Shown: positions 1-6,669, counted from the first letter of the stretch. The stretch is DNA of 14,492 bases from Candidatus Saccharibacteria bacterium UBA1944 (GCA_002336935.1 DDEW01000007.1:1-14492); one strand, 5' to 3'. Notes: generated by a model not told the origin, from the sequence alone. Made by a program: numbers and translations.

Positions 1-99
1 TCAAGTCTGGGAGGAGCCACCAAGATAAGCATCTCACGACAGTGGGGTGTTTTTCGTAGCCACGGCTCTCATGAAAGTAGATATTTTTCGTATGATATT

Positions 100-108
100 T
101 GCTATAAT
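100..108 (+). promoter_or_regulatory. Extended -10 promoter for the 117 gene
   Basis: TGC-TATAAT (TATAAT at 103-108) is a perfect extended -10 element. No good -35 is visible at 16-18 bases upstream. Only 8 bases separate the -10 from the ATG at 117, so transcription should begin at or within a few bases of the start codon. Confidence 0.6.
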
Positions 109-116
109 AAAGCTCA

Positions 117-536
117 ATGATGCGAGGGGATATGACACGGCCGAACGTGACGGCTCACAAGCGACGCCTTGGCAAAAAAGCCATGGCTTGTTGTCGCACT
201 ATTGCAGCTATCGAAAGGCGCACCGCTCCCGTTCGCAAACAGCGTCGGTTCAGCATGCCCCACATTGCCTGGCGGCCTAGCCGTGCACACTATGTTGTGC
301 TTGCATTGGTGATTGGTGTTGGGTTAGCGGGCTTTACTGGCTACAGTTTTTGGCAAGAGGCCCAAGCAAAAAAGCGCCAGCAAGAACACCAAGCTAGGTT
401 AGAGCGCCAAGCAGTTGCTAACAAAAAGGCCGATGAGTGCCGTCGCCAAAAAGTCGCATCGCGATCCGATCAGTGGGGGAAAGCGACATACGATGAGATT
501 TACGACTATTCCGTATGTAATTACAGTGCTGAATAG
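117..536 (+). CDS. Small single-pass membrane protein, unknown function
   Basis: I do not recognise this 139-residue protein. A basic N-terminal stretch (residues 14-56, rich in Arg and Lys) is followed by one membrane helix at about 59-79. After it comes a charged, Gln/Ala-rich helix at 80-112, probably a coiled coil, and then a short tail containing Cys108 and Cys134. The basic segment before the helix suggests the N-terminus is cytoplasmic and the tail outside. ATG at 117, 120 and 132 are all in frame. I keep 117 because the extended -10 ends 8 bases before it, which suits leaderless translation. The GAGGGG before 132 is too close to that ATG to be a good ribosome site. The metallopeptidase gene starts 2 bases after the stop, so the two are probably co-transcribed. 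Confidence 0.6.
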   Translation: MMRGDMTRPNVTAHKRRLGKKAMACCRTIAAIERRTAPVRKQRRFSMPHIAWRPSRAHYVVLALVIGVGLAGFTGYSFWQEAQAKKRQQEHQARLERQAVANKKADECRRQKVASRSDQWGKATYDEIYDYSVCNYSAE

Positions 537-538
537 CC

Positions 539-922
539 ATGGAATTAAGTGACGCCCAGTTTGACCAGCTTATCACCAGAGCGATGGATGAACTACCGCA
601 AGAATACATAGCAAATCTGAGCAACGTCACAGTTGTGATGGCCGATGAGCCGAGTGCGCAGCAATTAGTTAAGCAGGGGGTGCGGCAAGGCCATGTACTG
701 CTCGGTTTATACGAGGGCATTCCCCAAACGCAACGTGGGGCCGGCTACCAACTAGTACTGCCTGACAAAATTACACTGTTTAAACAACCGCTGCTGAGCA
801 TTTCGGGTAACGAAGCTGAGCTGTTCGCACACGTTAAACGCACATTGTGGCACGAAATTGCCCACCATTATGGCCTTAGCCATAGCAATATCGATACGCT
901 TGAACGCCCGAATGTGCAATAA
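539..922 (+). CDS. Zincin-like metallopeptidase family protein
   Basis: A 127-residue protein ending in a metallopeptidase signature: His105-Glu106-x-x-His109, followed by His110, Gly112 and an Asp about ten residues after the second His. This layout (HExxHH-G-x-x-x...D) and the length match the small MMP-like zinc-dependent protease family (Zincin_1, PF06262, formerly DUF1025). The two His would bind zinc and Glu106 act as general base. There is no signal peptide or membrane segment, so it should be cytoplasmic. Its substrate is not known from sequence. It starts 2 bases after the preceding stop and has no Shine-Dalgarno of its own, so translation is likely coupled to the membrane protein gene. 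A run of about 77 bases with a new promoter separates it from the next gene. Confidence 0.8.
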   Translation: MELSDAQFDQLITRAMDELPQEYIANLSNVTVVMADEPSAQQLVKQGVRQGHVLLGLYEGIPQTQRGAGYQLVLPDKITLFKQPLLSISGNEAELFAHVKRTLWHEIAHHYGLSHSNIDTLERPNVQ

Positions 923-945
923 GCATGTACAAGCATAATCAAATA

Positions 946-959
946 TGCTAAAATATACT
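946..959 (+). promoter_or_regulatory. Putative promoter for the CNNM gene pair
   Basis: TGC-TAAAAT (946-954) and an overlapping TATACT (954-959) are candidate -10 boxes upstream of the gene at 1000. Neither has a convincing -35. A start from either gives a leader of about 30-40 bases without an evident Shine-Dalgarno, holding a six-codon ATG-to-TAA mini-ORF at 969-989. Confidence 0.4.
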
Positions 960-999
960 TAATTAACCATGAATATAGTGCGACGCTAACTTATAAATC

Positions 1000-2355
1000 A
1001 TGACCGAAATTTGGTTGTTATTGATTTCCATTTTGCTGATACTCATTTGCGGCGCGTTTGTGGCAGCTGAGTTTGCGCTGCTTGCTGTGAACCGCTCAAC
1101 TGTTGAGAAACTTGCTAATGGTGGTGATGCGAATGCAAAAGGTATCTTTCGGGCCCTTAAAACACTCTCTACCCAGTTGTCTGGTGTGCAGCTTGGTATT
1201 ACACTAACCAGTCTAACGATCGGATATTTAGCAGAGCCTGCCATTGCAACCCTCATTGCACCTGGCCTGCGTAGTATCGGTCTCGCAGAGGCACCTGCAC
1301 ACAGTCTTGCCATTGTGCTTGGCATATCGCTGGCAACTGCCGCAACCATGATTTACGGTGAGCTTGTGCCAAAATATATTGCACTCATTAAGCCTCTCGC
1401 AACCGCACGGCTACTACAAGCCCCCATGCGTACATTTACTTTTGTTATGCTGCCGCTCATTCGCGTGCTCAACGGCACTGCCAATATAGTGCTTCGTAGC
1501 CGCGGCGTAGAGCCGCAAGAAGAACTATCAGCAGCGCGCTCAGCTGATGAATTACTATCGCTCGTACGTCGCTCTGCCGACAAAGGCACCCTGACTCGAC
1601 CAACTGCACTCATGCTTGAACGTTCCCTCAATTTCCGCGAGCTGACTGCCATCGACATTATGACACCGCGCGTACGTATGAAGGCAATAAGTGCCAGCAG
1701 CACTATCGATCGCCTGCAGGAACTGTCTGCGCGAACTGGGCACTCACGCTTCCCCGTATACCGTGAAACACTCGATAACATTGTTGGTATTGTGCGCGTT
1801 AAACATGCACTGCGGGTAAACGAAATGGATCGCACCTCAACTACGGTTGAATCAATCATGGTTGAGCCAACGTTTGTGCCATCAACCATCGAGCTTAGCT
1901 CGCTGCTCAATGTACTCAAAGAAGACAGTCGGCACATTGCTATTGTCGTAGATGAATTTGGTGGCGTCGATGGTGTGGTCACAATTGAAGACTTGCTTGA
2001 AGAGCTGGTAGGTGAGCTCTATGACGAGCACGACGGCATTCGCACTGGTCAATACAAGCGCATTACGGCTAGTACCTGGCACATATCTGGCTTACTAAGG
2101 CCAGATGAAATTAGTCACGAACTGGGCATCACTTTGCCCGAAGAAGAAGATGTTGAAACAGTTGCTGGGTTGTTTATGCATGAGGAAGAAGAAGTACCAA
2201 AAGTAGGCGACACAACAACGCTCGAAGGTGTTAACCGCACTGGCGATCCGGTATATGTACGTCTGGTGGTGCTCAAAATGGAAGGCCGTCGCATTGATCA
2301 GCTTAAAATGTCGGTACGCAAGCGGCCATCAACAGCAAAGGATGATGAATCATGA
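1000..2355 (+). CDS. CNNM/CorC (HlyC) family membrane protein, full length
   Basis: A 451-residue hemolysin-family (CNNM/CorC/TlyC) protein. Residues 1 to about 195 form the DUF21/CNNM membrane domain, with the usual first helix followed by an AAEFAL-type motif near 22-27. A tandem CBS pair lies at about 205-335, containing the motifs IMTPR and VVDEFGG and the closing IEDLLEELVGE. A C-terminal CorC_HlyC domain fills about 345-430. This is the complete family architecture; known members bind nucleotide through the CBS pair and act in Mg2+/Co2+ transport or resistance. The name hemolysin is historical and no toxin role is implied. The last bases overlap the next gene's start (ATGA at 2352-2355), so the paralogue pair is translationally coupled. 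ATG 1000 has no clear Shine-Dalgarno. Confidence 0.9.
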   Translation: MTEIWLLLISILLILICGAFVAAEFALLAVNRSTVEKLANGGDANAKGIFRALKTLSTQLSGVQLGITLTSLTIGYLAEPAIATLIAPGLRSIGLAEAPAHSLAIVLGISLATAATMIYGELVPKYIALIKPLATARLLQAPMRTFTFVMLPLIRVLNGTANIVLRSRGVEPQEELSAARSADELLSLVRRSADKGTLTRPTALMLERSLNFRELTAIDIMTPRVRMKAISASSTIDRLQELSARTGHSRFPVYRETLDNIVGIVRVKHALRVNEMDRTSTTVESIMVEPTFVPSTIELSSLLNVLKEDSRHIAIVVDEFGGVDGVVTIEDLLEELVGELYDEHDGIRTGQYKRITASTWHISGLLRPDEISHELGITLPEEEDVETVAGLFMHEEEEVPKVGDTTTLEGVNRTGDPVYVRLVVLKMEGRRIDQLKMSVRKRPSTAKDDES

Positions 2356-3380
2356 GCGTAGAACTGCTTCTGCTCATCTCACTTGCGGCACTTTTTGGAA
2401 ACGCGTTTTTCGTGGGCGCAGAGTTTGCCTTCGTATCGGCACGTCGCAGTAGCATAGAACTTGCTGCAGCTGAAGGCTCGCGTGCTGCACGAATTTGCCT
2501 TGCTGCAATGGATAACGTCACACTTACTATTGCCACGATTCAGTTTGGCGTTACGCTCTGTAGCCTTATTTTTGGTGCAATATCTGAGCCTGTAGTTGCA
2601 CATCTGCTTGAGCCACTGCTGGCAATGGCCAATCTTCCCTATGAGCTGCTTCACCCCATTTCGTTTGTGATTGCACTCGTGCTCATGGTATCGTTGCACG
2701 TCGTGATTGGTGAAATGGTGCCAAAAAACTTGTCGCTTGCCGATCCTACCAATGCCGCGCTCAAGCTCGTACCGCCCCTCTATGCATTTGTTAAGGTAGT
2801 GAAACCGATTGTGTTGGTGTTGAATGGCGCAGCACGCATAACGCTGCGCGGTCTTGGTATGCAGCCTCACCACGAAATTAACTCTAGCTTTAGTCGCGAC
2901 GAAGTGGCTGGGTTTGTGCAAGAATCACGCCGCGAGGGCTTAATCAGCAAAGACGAAGAGCACCGTTTAACTGGTAGCCTTGATTTCGAGTATCGAACTA
3001 TCGAAGCTATCATTGTGCCAATGCGCAAGCTGGTGACTGCGGAACATGATGCAACTGCCTACGACATAGAGCAATTATCGCTCACCACTAACTTTTCGCG
3101 GTTCCCAGTAATGGCGCGTGCAAACGGCTTTAAGGGGTATGTTCACGTCAAAGATGTATTGCCGCTTGCACCTATGGATAAAGCGAAACCGCTGGGTGCA
3201 CGCACCGTTCGGCCATTAAGTACTGTAGAACGATCGGCAACGCTTATGCAGGCTCTTACCGAAATGCGTCGCATTGAGAGCCACATGCTACAGGTGCAGT
3301 ATGGTGGCAAAACTATTGGGGTAATTATGCTCGAAGATGTGCTTGAAGAACTTGTAGGTCCTATCAGCCAAGTCCGCTAA
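2352..3380 (+). CDS. CNNM/CorC family membrane protein lacking the C-terminal domain
   Basis: A 342-residue paralogue of the preceding protein. It has the same DUF21/CNNM membrane domain (residues 1 to about 190, with VGAEFAFV near 21-28 and GEMVPKN near 120) and a CBS pair at about 200-340. It ends just after the second CBS motif (LEDVLEELVG), so the CorC_HlyC domain of the upstream copy is absent. Ending this cleanly suggests a natural short form rather than a broken gene. The start codon overlaps the upstream stop as ATGA, a classic termination-reinitiation junction, so the two proteins are probably made together and may form a heteromer (inference). CNNM proteins are dimers in characterised cases. 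Tandem CNNM genes with one short copy are familiar from Actinobacteria. Confidence 0.87.
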   Translation: MSVELLLLISLAALFGNAFFVGAEFAFVSARRSSIELAAAEGSRAARICLAAMDNVTLTIATIQFGVTLCSLIFGAISEPVVAHLLEPLLAMANLPYELLHPISFVIALVLMVSLHVVIGEMVPKNLSLADPTNAALKLVPPLYAFVKVVKPIVLVLNGAARITLRGLGMQPHHEINSSFSRDEVAGFVQESRREGLISKDEEHRLTGSLDFEYRTIEAIIVPMRKLVTAEHDATAYDIEQLSLTTNFSRFPVMARANGFKGYVHVKDVLPLAPMDKAKPLGARTVRPLSTVERSATLMQALTEMRRIESHMLQVQYGGKTIGVIMLEDVLEELVGPISQVR

Positions 3381-3398
3381 AGTACCCCAATACAGTCG

Positions 3399-3404
3399 TA
3401 TAAT
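3399..3404 (+). promoter_or_regulatory. -10 box for the 3431 membrane cassette
   Basis: Perfect TATAAT, with no good -35 visible. The predicted RNA start is near 3411. A four-codon ATG-to-TAG mini-ORF (3415-3426) falls between it and the ATG at 3431. Confidence 0.4.
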
Positions 3405-3430
3405 TGAATAATTTATGAGAGAATAGGTGT

Positions 3431-3904
3431 ATGACGACGGTAGCTCACATACTTTCCGCATCGCTTATCAGCCTCTTTGTGGCCAAGGTTGCTCCACACG
3501 AAACAGCCCTTGTTATTATTGCAGTTATCTCTGCGGCAGCGCTTGATCTAGACCATATATATTATATGGTCAGAGATAAAGCTTATTTTGCGAAGCATGG
3601 GTATAAGCATAATCTCCATAGGGCTCGGAGCCCACTTCACGAACTTGTAGGTTTTTCGATTTTTAGCATGGTGGCGCTTGTTTTGTCATTCTTTGACAGT
3701 AAGCTTGCGATTGTTGTCGCTCTTCCAGCAATGATTCACATAGTTGAAGATGTCCTAATGGGAATAGCGATGCCATTTAATCCAATTGACAAAACACGGA
3801 CGAAGCTTATTCCACAGAGAGGTTATGTCAAAGTTGTCGTTGATATTGCAATAATAACTATATTTGGATGCCTATGGGTACAGTACCTAAGCGCAGCAAA
3901 CTAG
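3431..3904 (+). CDS. YdjM/DUF457-like membrane-bound predicted metal-dependent hydrolase
   Basis: A 157-residue multi-helix membrane protein with a spread of metal-binding candidates: His6, Asp39-x-Asp41-His42, His63-Arg64, His70, His103 and Glu106-Asp107. Helices lie at about 4-20, 24-38, 72-88, 91-110 and 133-152. This His/Asp pattern (H at the N-terminus, DxDH, HR, H, H..D) is characteristic of the YdjM/YbcI (DUF457) integral membrane hydrolases, which also resemble membrane phospholipase-like enzymes. The substrate is unknown. The gene heads a three-gene membrane set with a CDP-alcohol phosphatidyltransferase and a CarS-like cytidylyltransferase, so a lipid or lipid-linked substrate is reasonable (inference). 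Possible ribosome sites before ATG 3431 are weak (AGGTG only 1-2 bases away). Composition looks more AT-rich than the genes upstream. Confidence 0.65.
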   Translation: MTTVAHILSASLISLFVAKVAPHETALVIIAVISAAALDLDHIYYMVRDKAYFAKHGYKHNLHRARSPLHELVGFSIFSMVALVLSFFDSKLAIVVALPAMIHIVEDVLMGIAMPFNPIDKTRTKLIPQRGYVKVVVDIAIITIFGCLWVQYLSAAN

Positions 3905-3945
3905 CACTACTATATAGGCAACCGCTTCACGTGTTGGAGCAAAAA

Positions 3946-4329
3946 ATGCCATTTCCTATTAAAAACCCTAATGTGTACCAGGTGTTAGGGTTGCTACTGT
4001 CACTATTATTCCTCGTGACTCCAGCTACATGGCAGCAAATTATACTGCTCATAGTAATCCTGATTTTTGACTGGTTTGATGGAGCTACAGCTCGTAAACA
4101 TAAGCTCATGAGTCGGGAAGGGTACTTAATCGATGTATTTGTAGACAGACTTAGCGAAGGCCTCATATTCTTCAGTGCCCTATTTACACCCATAGGCAAA
4201 GTCTTCTTTGCACTGTACTTAGTCAATAACTTCTTGGCATTTTATAGTATTAAAACGGGTAAGCACTACAGTCTGGCGTTACGGTTCTTCTACTTGGCCT
4301 ACCTAGTTGCAATTTTGGTTTGGCGTTAA
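3946..4329 (+). CDS. CDP-alcohol phosphatidyltransferase family protein
   Basis: A 127-residue integral membrane protein with an exact CDP-alcohol phosphatidyltransferase signature at residues 42-67: D-x2-D-G-x2-A-R-x8-G-x3-D-x3-D (Asp42, Asp45, Gly46, Ala49, Arg50, Gly59, Asp63, Asp67). The four Asp bind the catalytic divalent metals in known members, which move a phosphoalcohol from a CDP-lipid onto an alcohol. At 127 residues it is short for the family (about 170-230 is usual), and only about four helices are visible, so it may be a reduced form. I chose ATG 3946 because GGAG at 3936-3939 lies 6 bases before it. An in-frame ATG at 3868 would overlap the upstream gene and has no ribosome site. 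The acceptor alcohol cannot be told from sequence. The next gene probably makes the CDP-activated substrate. Confidence 0.8.
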   Translation: MPFPIKNPNVYQVLGLLLSLLFLVTPATWQQIILLIVILIFDWFDGATARKHKLMSREGYLIDVFVDRLSEGLIFFSALFTPIGKVFFALYLVNNFLAFYSIKTGKHYSLALRFFYLAYLVAILVWR

Positions 4330-4330
4330 C

Positions 4331-4876
4331 ATGACTTTTATTTTTTCGTGTATTTATTTCTACCTACCGGCTGCACTCGCAAATATGGGAGCGTTTTTAA
4401 GCAAATTTGTACCGGGCTTCAAGGACATTCATTACCCAGTTGATTTTGGGCTGAAGATACACAATCGCAGGGCAGTTGGTGATCACAAAACCATTGGTGG
4501 CTACTTATTCGGCGTGGTTCTTGGTACGAGTATAGGTATTCTGAAATATCTCTTCATTGACCCTCTTGTAAGCGACTTCGTATTGTTTGATCTTACACTT
4601 TTGCAAACCATCCTTCTTTATTTTGTCATGGCCAATGGTGCGCTTTTGGGTGATCTGCTAGAAAGTATCATAAAGCGGCTAGTAAACATACCTCCCCATA
4701 GTGCATGGGTGCCCTTTGACGAAATCGATCACTCGGTATTTGCTATGTTGCTTGCGTCGGCTATGGTGCCGATTACGTGGGGAATCTATTTTACTGTTGT
4801 AACCGCATATTTCTTTTTGCACGTTATTTCCAATGTGGTCGGTTACGCCTTGAAGCTCAAAAAAGTGCCGTATTAG
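4331..4876 (+). CDS. CarS-like (CDP-archaeol synthase family) CTP cytidylyltransferase
   Basis: A 181-residue polytopic membrane protein matching the CarS/DUF46 (PF01864) pattern. It shows PAAxAN at 13-18, a Pro-x-Asp-Phe-Gly segment at 36-40, Gly50-Asp-x-Lys-Thr-x-Gly-Gly57, Gly107-Asp-x3-Ser-x2-Lys-Arg116 and Pro128-Phe-Asp-x2-Asp133. In archaea CarS uses CTP to activate an unsaturated archaetidic acid to the CDP-lipid. The family belongs to the CdsA superfamily and bacterial homologues exist, so the name does not by itself imply archaeal ether lipids here. ATG 4331, one base past the preceding stop, gives the usual short lead into the first helix; ATG 4307 would add eight residues overlapping the upstream gene. 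Together with the phosphatidyltransferase it would give a two-step path from phosphatidic-acid-like lipid to phospholipid. It ends 6 bases from the convergent YggT-like gene. Confidence 0.75.
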   Translation: MTFIFSCIYFYLPAALANMGAFLSKFVPGFKDIHYPVDFGLKIHNRRAVGDHKTIGGYLFGVVLGTSIGILKYLFIDPLVSDFVLFDLTLLQTILLYFVMANGALLGDLLESIIKRLVNIPPHSAWVPFDEIDHSVFAMLLASAMVPITWGIYFTVVTAYFFLHVISNVVGYALKLKKVPY

Positions 4877-4882
4877 TTAAAG

Positions 4883-5182
4883 CTAGGCTGCATGGCGGCG
4901 GCCAAATAGGCTCCCGATAACTCCTACTACTAGGCCAATCACCACGAGCGCAATCAGCGCAGTCCAATCAAACACGCTATTTGTAGCGGCACCAATGCCA
5001 TTCACCGCAGTTGCATCTTGGCCAAATATGCCCGAAAATGGCGCAACAAACGGCGTGCTCCACGCATACACCCAGCCTACAATTGCGTTGCTCGCGTTTG
5101 CGCCAATCAATCGGAACACAAACCGTAGTCCCACGAGTACTTCTATAAATCCACCAATTGCATAAATAATACTTGCTATCAT
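4883..5182 (-). CDS. YggT-like small membrane protein
   Basis: A 99-residue protein with an N-terminal hydrophobic helix (about 2-25), a second hydrophobic region near 32-48, a Trp-x-Tyr-x-Trp then Pro-Phe-x-x-Pro-Phe loop, and a C-terminal helix at about 70-92 ending in Arg-Arg-His. The pattern of helix, short helix, Pro-rich loop and helix fits the YggT family (PF02325), whose bacterial members are linked to osmotic tolerance and to cell division or envelope sites, with biochemistry unclear. I chose the ATG at 5182 because AAAGGA lies 4 bases upstream on the minus strand. A start at 5215 would add a basic 11-residue lead covering that ribosome site. A -10-like TACAAT sits at 5209-5204. Its 3' end meets carS head-on with only 6 bases between. 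Confidence 0.65.
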   Translation of the reverse strand: MIASIIYAIGGFIEVLVGLRFVFRLIGANASNAIVGWVYAWSTPFVAPFSGIFGQDATAVNGIGAATNSVFDWTALIALVVIGLVVGVIGSLFGRRHAA

Positions 5183-5203
5183 ATAGTCCTTTCGTTTAGC
5201 TCT

Positions 5204-5209
5204 ATTGTA
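5204..5209 (-). promoter_or_regulatory. -10 box for the YggT-like gene
   Basis: TACAAT on the minus strand gives an RNA start near 5197 and a leader of about 15 bases containing AAAGGA. The -35 is weak. Confidence 0.35.
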
Positions 5210-5232
5210 GCGCAAGTAGGTGGCGTATCCGT

Positions 5233-5246
5233 GTGAATATATTCAC
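5233..5246 (+). promoter_or_regulatory. Perfect 14-bp palindrome between divergent promoters
   Basis: GTGAATATATTCAC reads the same on both strands. It lies between the YggT-like gene (-) and the frameshifted peptidase-like gene (+), 24 bases upstream of the minus -10 and 20 bases upstream of the plus -35. This is where a dimeric repressor or activator would bind. No regulator gene is in the window. Confidence 0.45.
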
Positions 5247-5266
5247 GTAACATGCAAAAATAGTAC

Positions 5267-5294
5267 TTGATAATAAAAATATAAAATCTACAAT
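5267..5294 (+). promoter_or_regulatory. Promoter for the 5301 gene
   Basis: TTGATA (5267-5272), 16-base spacer, TACAAT (5289-5294). The ATG at 5301 begins 7 bases after the -10, where the RNA itself should start, so the message would be leaderless. Confidence 0.55.
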
Positions 5295-5300
5295 GGCCAC

Positions 5301-5610
5301 ATGGACTATAAACAACAGAGTAATCAGGGTTGCTTGGTGGTGAACTTGCTGTGCCTATTTGGTATTGAGCCAACACGCCAGAAGGAATACGAAATACTGA
5401 GCGACGGCCTATTTACGCTACGCGACAACTACACATTGGGGTATGTGCAGGCCTTTTAAAGGCAAGTCGGTTATTATTTACGTCGACAACAAGTACTATC
5501 TCGGTATTTTGAGGCAGTGGGTAAAGCATCCTCGTGCCAAGACGATACTCAAAAGTACAATCTGGGCAAATATATCTAGGCGAATTAGCATAAATCACCT
5601 CGCTATTTAA
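5301..5610 (+). pseudogene. Frameshifted, truncated protein resembling a C39-like cysteine peptidase
   Basis: Two reading frames join into one plausible protein of about 103 residues. ATG 5301 opens 52 codons ending at TAA 5457-5459. Skipping one T at 5457 continues in the next frame from 5458 to a TAA at 5608-5610. The first half has Gln5 and Cys11 spaced as in C39-type peptidases (Gln, five residues, Cys) followed by a hydrophobic helix. The second half has an Ile-Tyr-Val-Asp-Asn-Lys strand. No segment holding the catalytic His and Asp follows, so the gene seems cut at the 3' end too. The junction is a T4 run (GCC TTT TAA A), which could be a one-base insertion, a sequencing error, or a +1 frameshift site where tRNA-Phe slips from TTT to TTT while a stop waits in the A site. 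The C39 link rests on my reading of the pattern only. A good promoter with a leaderless start argues that the gene was recently active. Confidence 0.5.
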
Positions 5611-5629
5611 GCCGCCTTAGTCTTCTGGG

Positions 5630-5718
5630 TATACTAAAAAATGCAAAAACTATCACGGAAACATATTCCGCTGGTTTTCATAGCCATATTATGCAGATTA
5701 GATTCGCTAGTTTATGTG
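5630..5718 (+). other. Possible short peptide gene behind a -10 box
   Basis: TATACT (5630-5635) is followed after five A by an ATG at 5641 that opens 26 codons to the TAA at 5716-5721 region. The peptide begins Met-Gln-Lys-x-Ser-Arg-Lys, then about 10 hydrophobic residues, like the start of a secreted or membrane protein. It may be a tiny membrane peptide, the remains of a longer gene, or chance. No function is proposed. The rest of 5611-5761 shows nothing else I can support. Confidence 0.2.
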
Positions 5719-5761
5719 TAAGAGAGCGGCTACTTAGGTTGGAGAGATAAGCTCTTAGCTC

Positions 5762-6547
5762 CTAGTTCTTTCTGAGTAGAATGGTGAGTATGCAAGCGCC
5801 TAGTGCTACAACTCCTCCAGCCGTGGCAGTCGCAAGTTGTTGAGATATACCGGTGTCTGCAAGTGTAGGGCGATTGTCTGGAATAGTGATCTGCCACGTT
5901 GCAGTGGCACCTTCAGCAAGAACATACCCATCTTTTGCCCGAACGGTAACGGTGTAAGTTCCATAAGAGAGATTGAGAGCGCCTGCGGGGTAGACAATAC
6001 CGTTGATGAGGTATTCAATGCCGGAAGTATCAGGGATGAGCAACCCAGTGGTTACGGAACTCAGTATTGGCGGTGAAGGAGTTGCGACGACTAGAGCTGG
6101 CTGCATGATGTAGTGAATATTGCCATCGCTAAGGTCGATCCACCCCTGTGTAGCGCTGCATCCAATGCTCCTGGGTGTACTGTCGATCTGATATCCGGCA
6201 GGGGCCTTTGTTTGAGTAATCGTCAATCGCTGTCCGTGTTCCATGTAGTCTACAGCACAACCCTCGTACACTATGGTTTTTGTAAAAATATATGGATCGA
6301 TGTCAAAATTAAGACCAGTGGTTGGGTTGTTCACGACAGTCCAGTCGGGCTCACCGTCGTAACGTGCTTCAAGGACTACAGTGTACTCGGCACCGGTTAA
6401 TACCTGACCGCCTGCTGCCTTGGTAAAGATACCCGGCCACGCACCGAAGCCAAACTCATTGTATGCCGCATGCACTGGAGGAGCATAAACAAACTCGGTT
6501 ACGCACACTACCCCGAGTATTAATAGTGACATAGCCAAGGACCTCAT
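5762..6547 (-). CDS. Secreted surface protein with SpaA/Cna-B-like domain and LADTG tail
   Basis: A 261-residue protein. Residues 1-28 form a signal peptide (Arg2, hydrophobic core, cleavage likely near His-Ala-Ala 26-28). Residues about 35-150 resemble a SpaA/Cna-B prealbumin-like domain: a Gly-Ala-Glu-Tyr strand at 52-55 and a Thr-Lys-Ala-Pro-Ala-Gly-Tyr motif near 115, typical of the last strand in such folds. A second beta-rich domain (about 165-225) carries Gly-Thr-Tyr-Thr-Val and Asp-Gly-Tyr-Val-Leu-Ala motifs seen in Gram-positive wall proteins. The C-terminus has LADTG (229-233), a membrane helix (241-258) and Arg-Lys-Asn, the layout of a sortase substrate with a non-standard LPxTG. 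It is probably displayed on the cell surface. No sortase is in this window. A near-consensus promoter and an ATG 9 bases after the -10 suggest a leaderless message. Confidence 0.75.
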   Translation of the reverse strand: MRSLAMSLLILGVVCVTEFVYAPPVHAAYNEFGFGAWPGIFTKAAGGQVLTGAEYTVVLEARYDGEPDWTVVNNPTTGLNFDIDPYIFTKTIVYEGCAVDYMEHGQRLTITQTKAPAGYQIDSTPRSIGCSATQGWIDLSDGNIHYIMQPALVVATPSPPILSSVTTGLLIPDTSGIEYLINGIVYPAGALNLSYGTYTVTVRAKDGYVLAEGATATWQITIPDNRPTLADTGISQQLATATAGGVVALGACILTILLRKN

Positions 6548-6556
6548 AATGGTTAT

Positions 6557-6585
6557 ATTATACGGCCACTATCACTATTTTGCAA
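6557..6585 (-). promoter_or_regulatory. Strong promoter for the surface protein gene
   Basis: On the minus strand: TTGCAA (6585-6580), 17-base spacer, TATAAT (6562-6557). Nine bases separate the -10 from the ATG at 6547 with no room for a Shine-Dalgarno, so initiation should be leaderless. Confidence 0.7.
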
Positions 6586-6669
6586 CTGGGGGTTAAAAAG
6601 GATGTACCCTTAAAATTTTCAATATGACGCTTAGTTAAAACCTTTGGCTCTAATCTCATTCTAACAACC

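Noticed and set aside
1..99. Possible end of an upstream gene
   Set aside because: One frame ends at TAA 26-28, but eight residues are too few to identify; nothing else could be supported in this stretch.
3868..3945. Longer start for the CDP-alcohol phosphatidyltransferase
   Set aside because: The extra 26 residues overlap the upstream gene and have no ribosome site, whereas ATG 3946 has GGAG six bases upstream.
5413..5598. Minus-strand reading frame of 61 codons with Cys-x-x-Cys
   Set aside because: It is antisense to the second half of the frameshifted peptidase-like gene, which has the better protein character and promoter.
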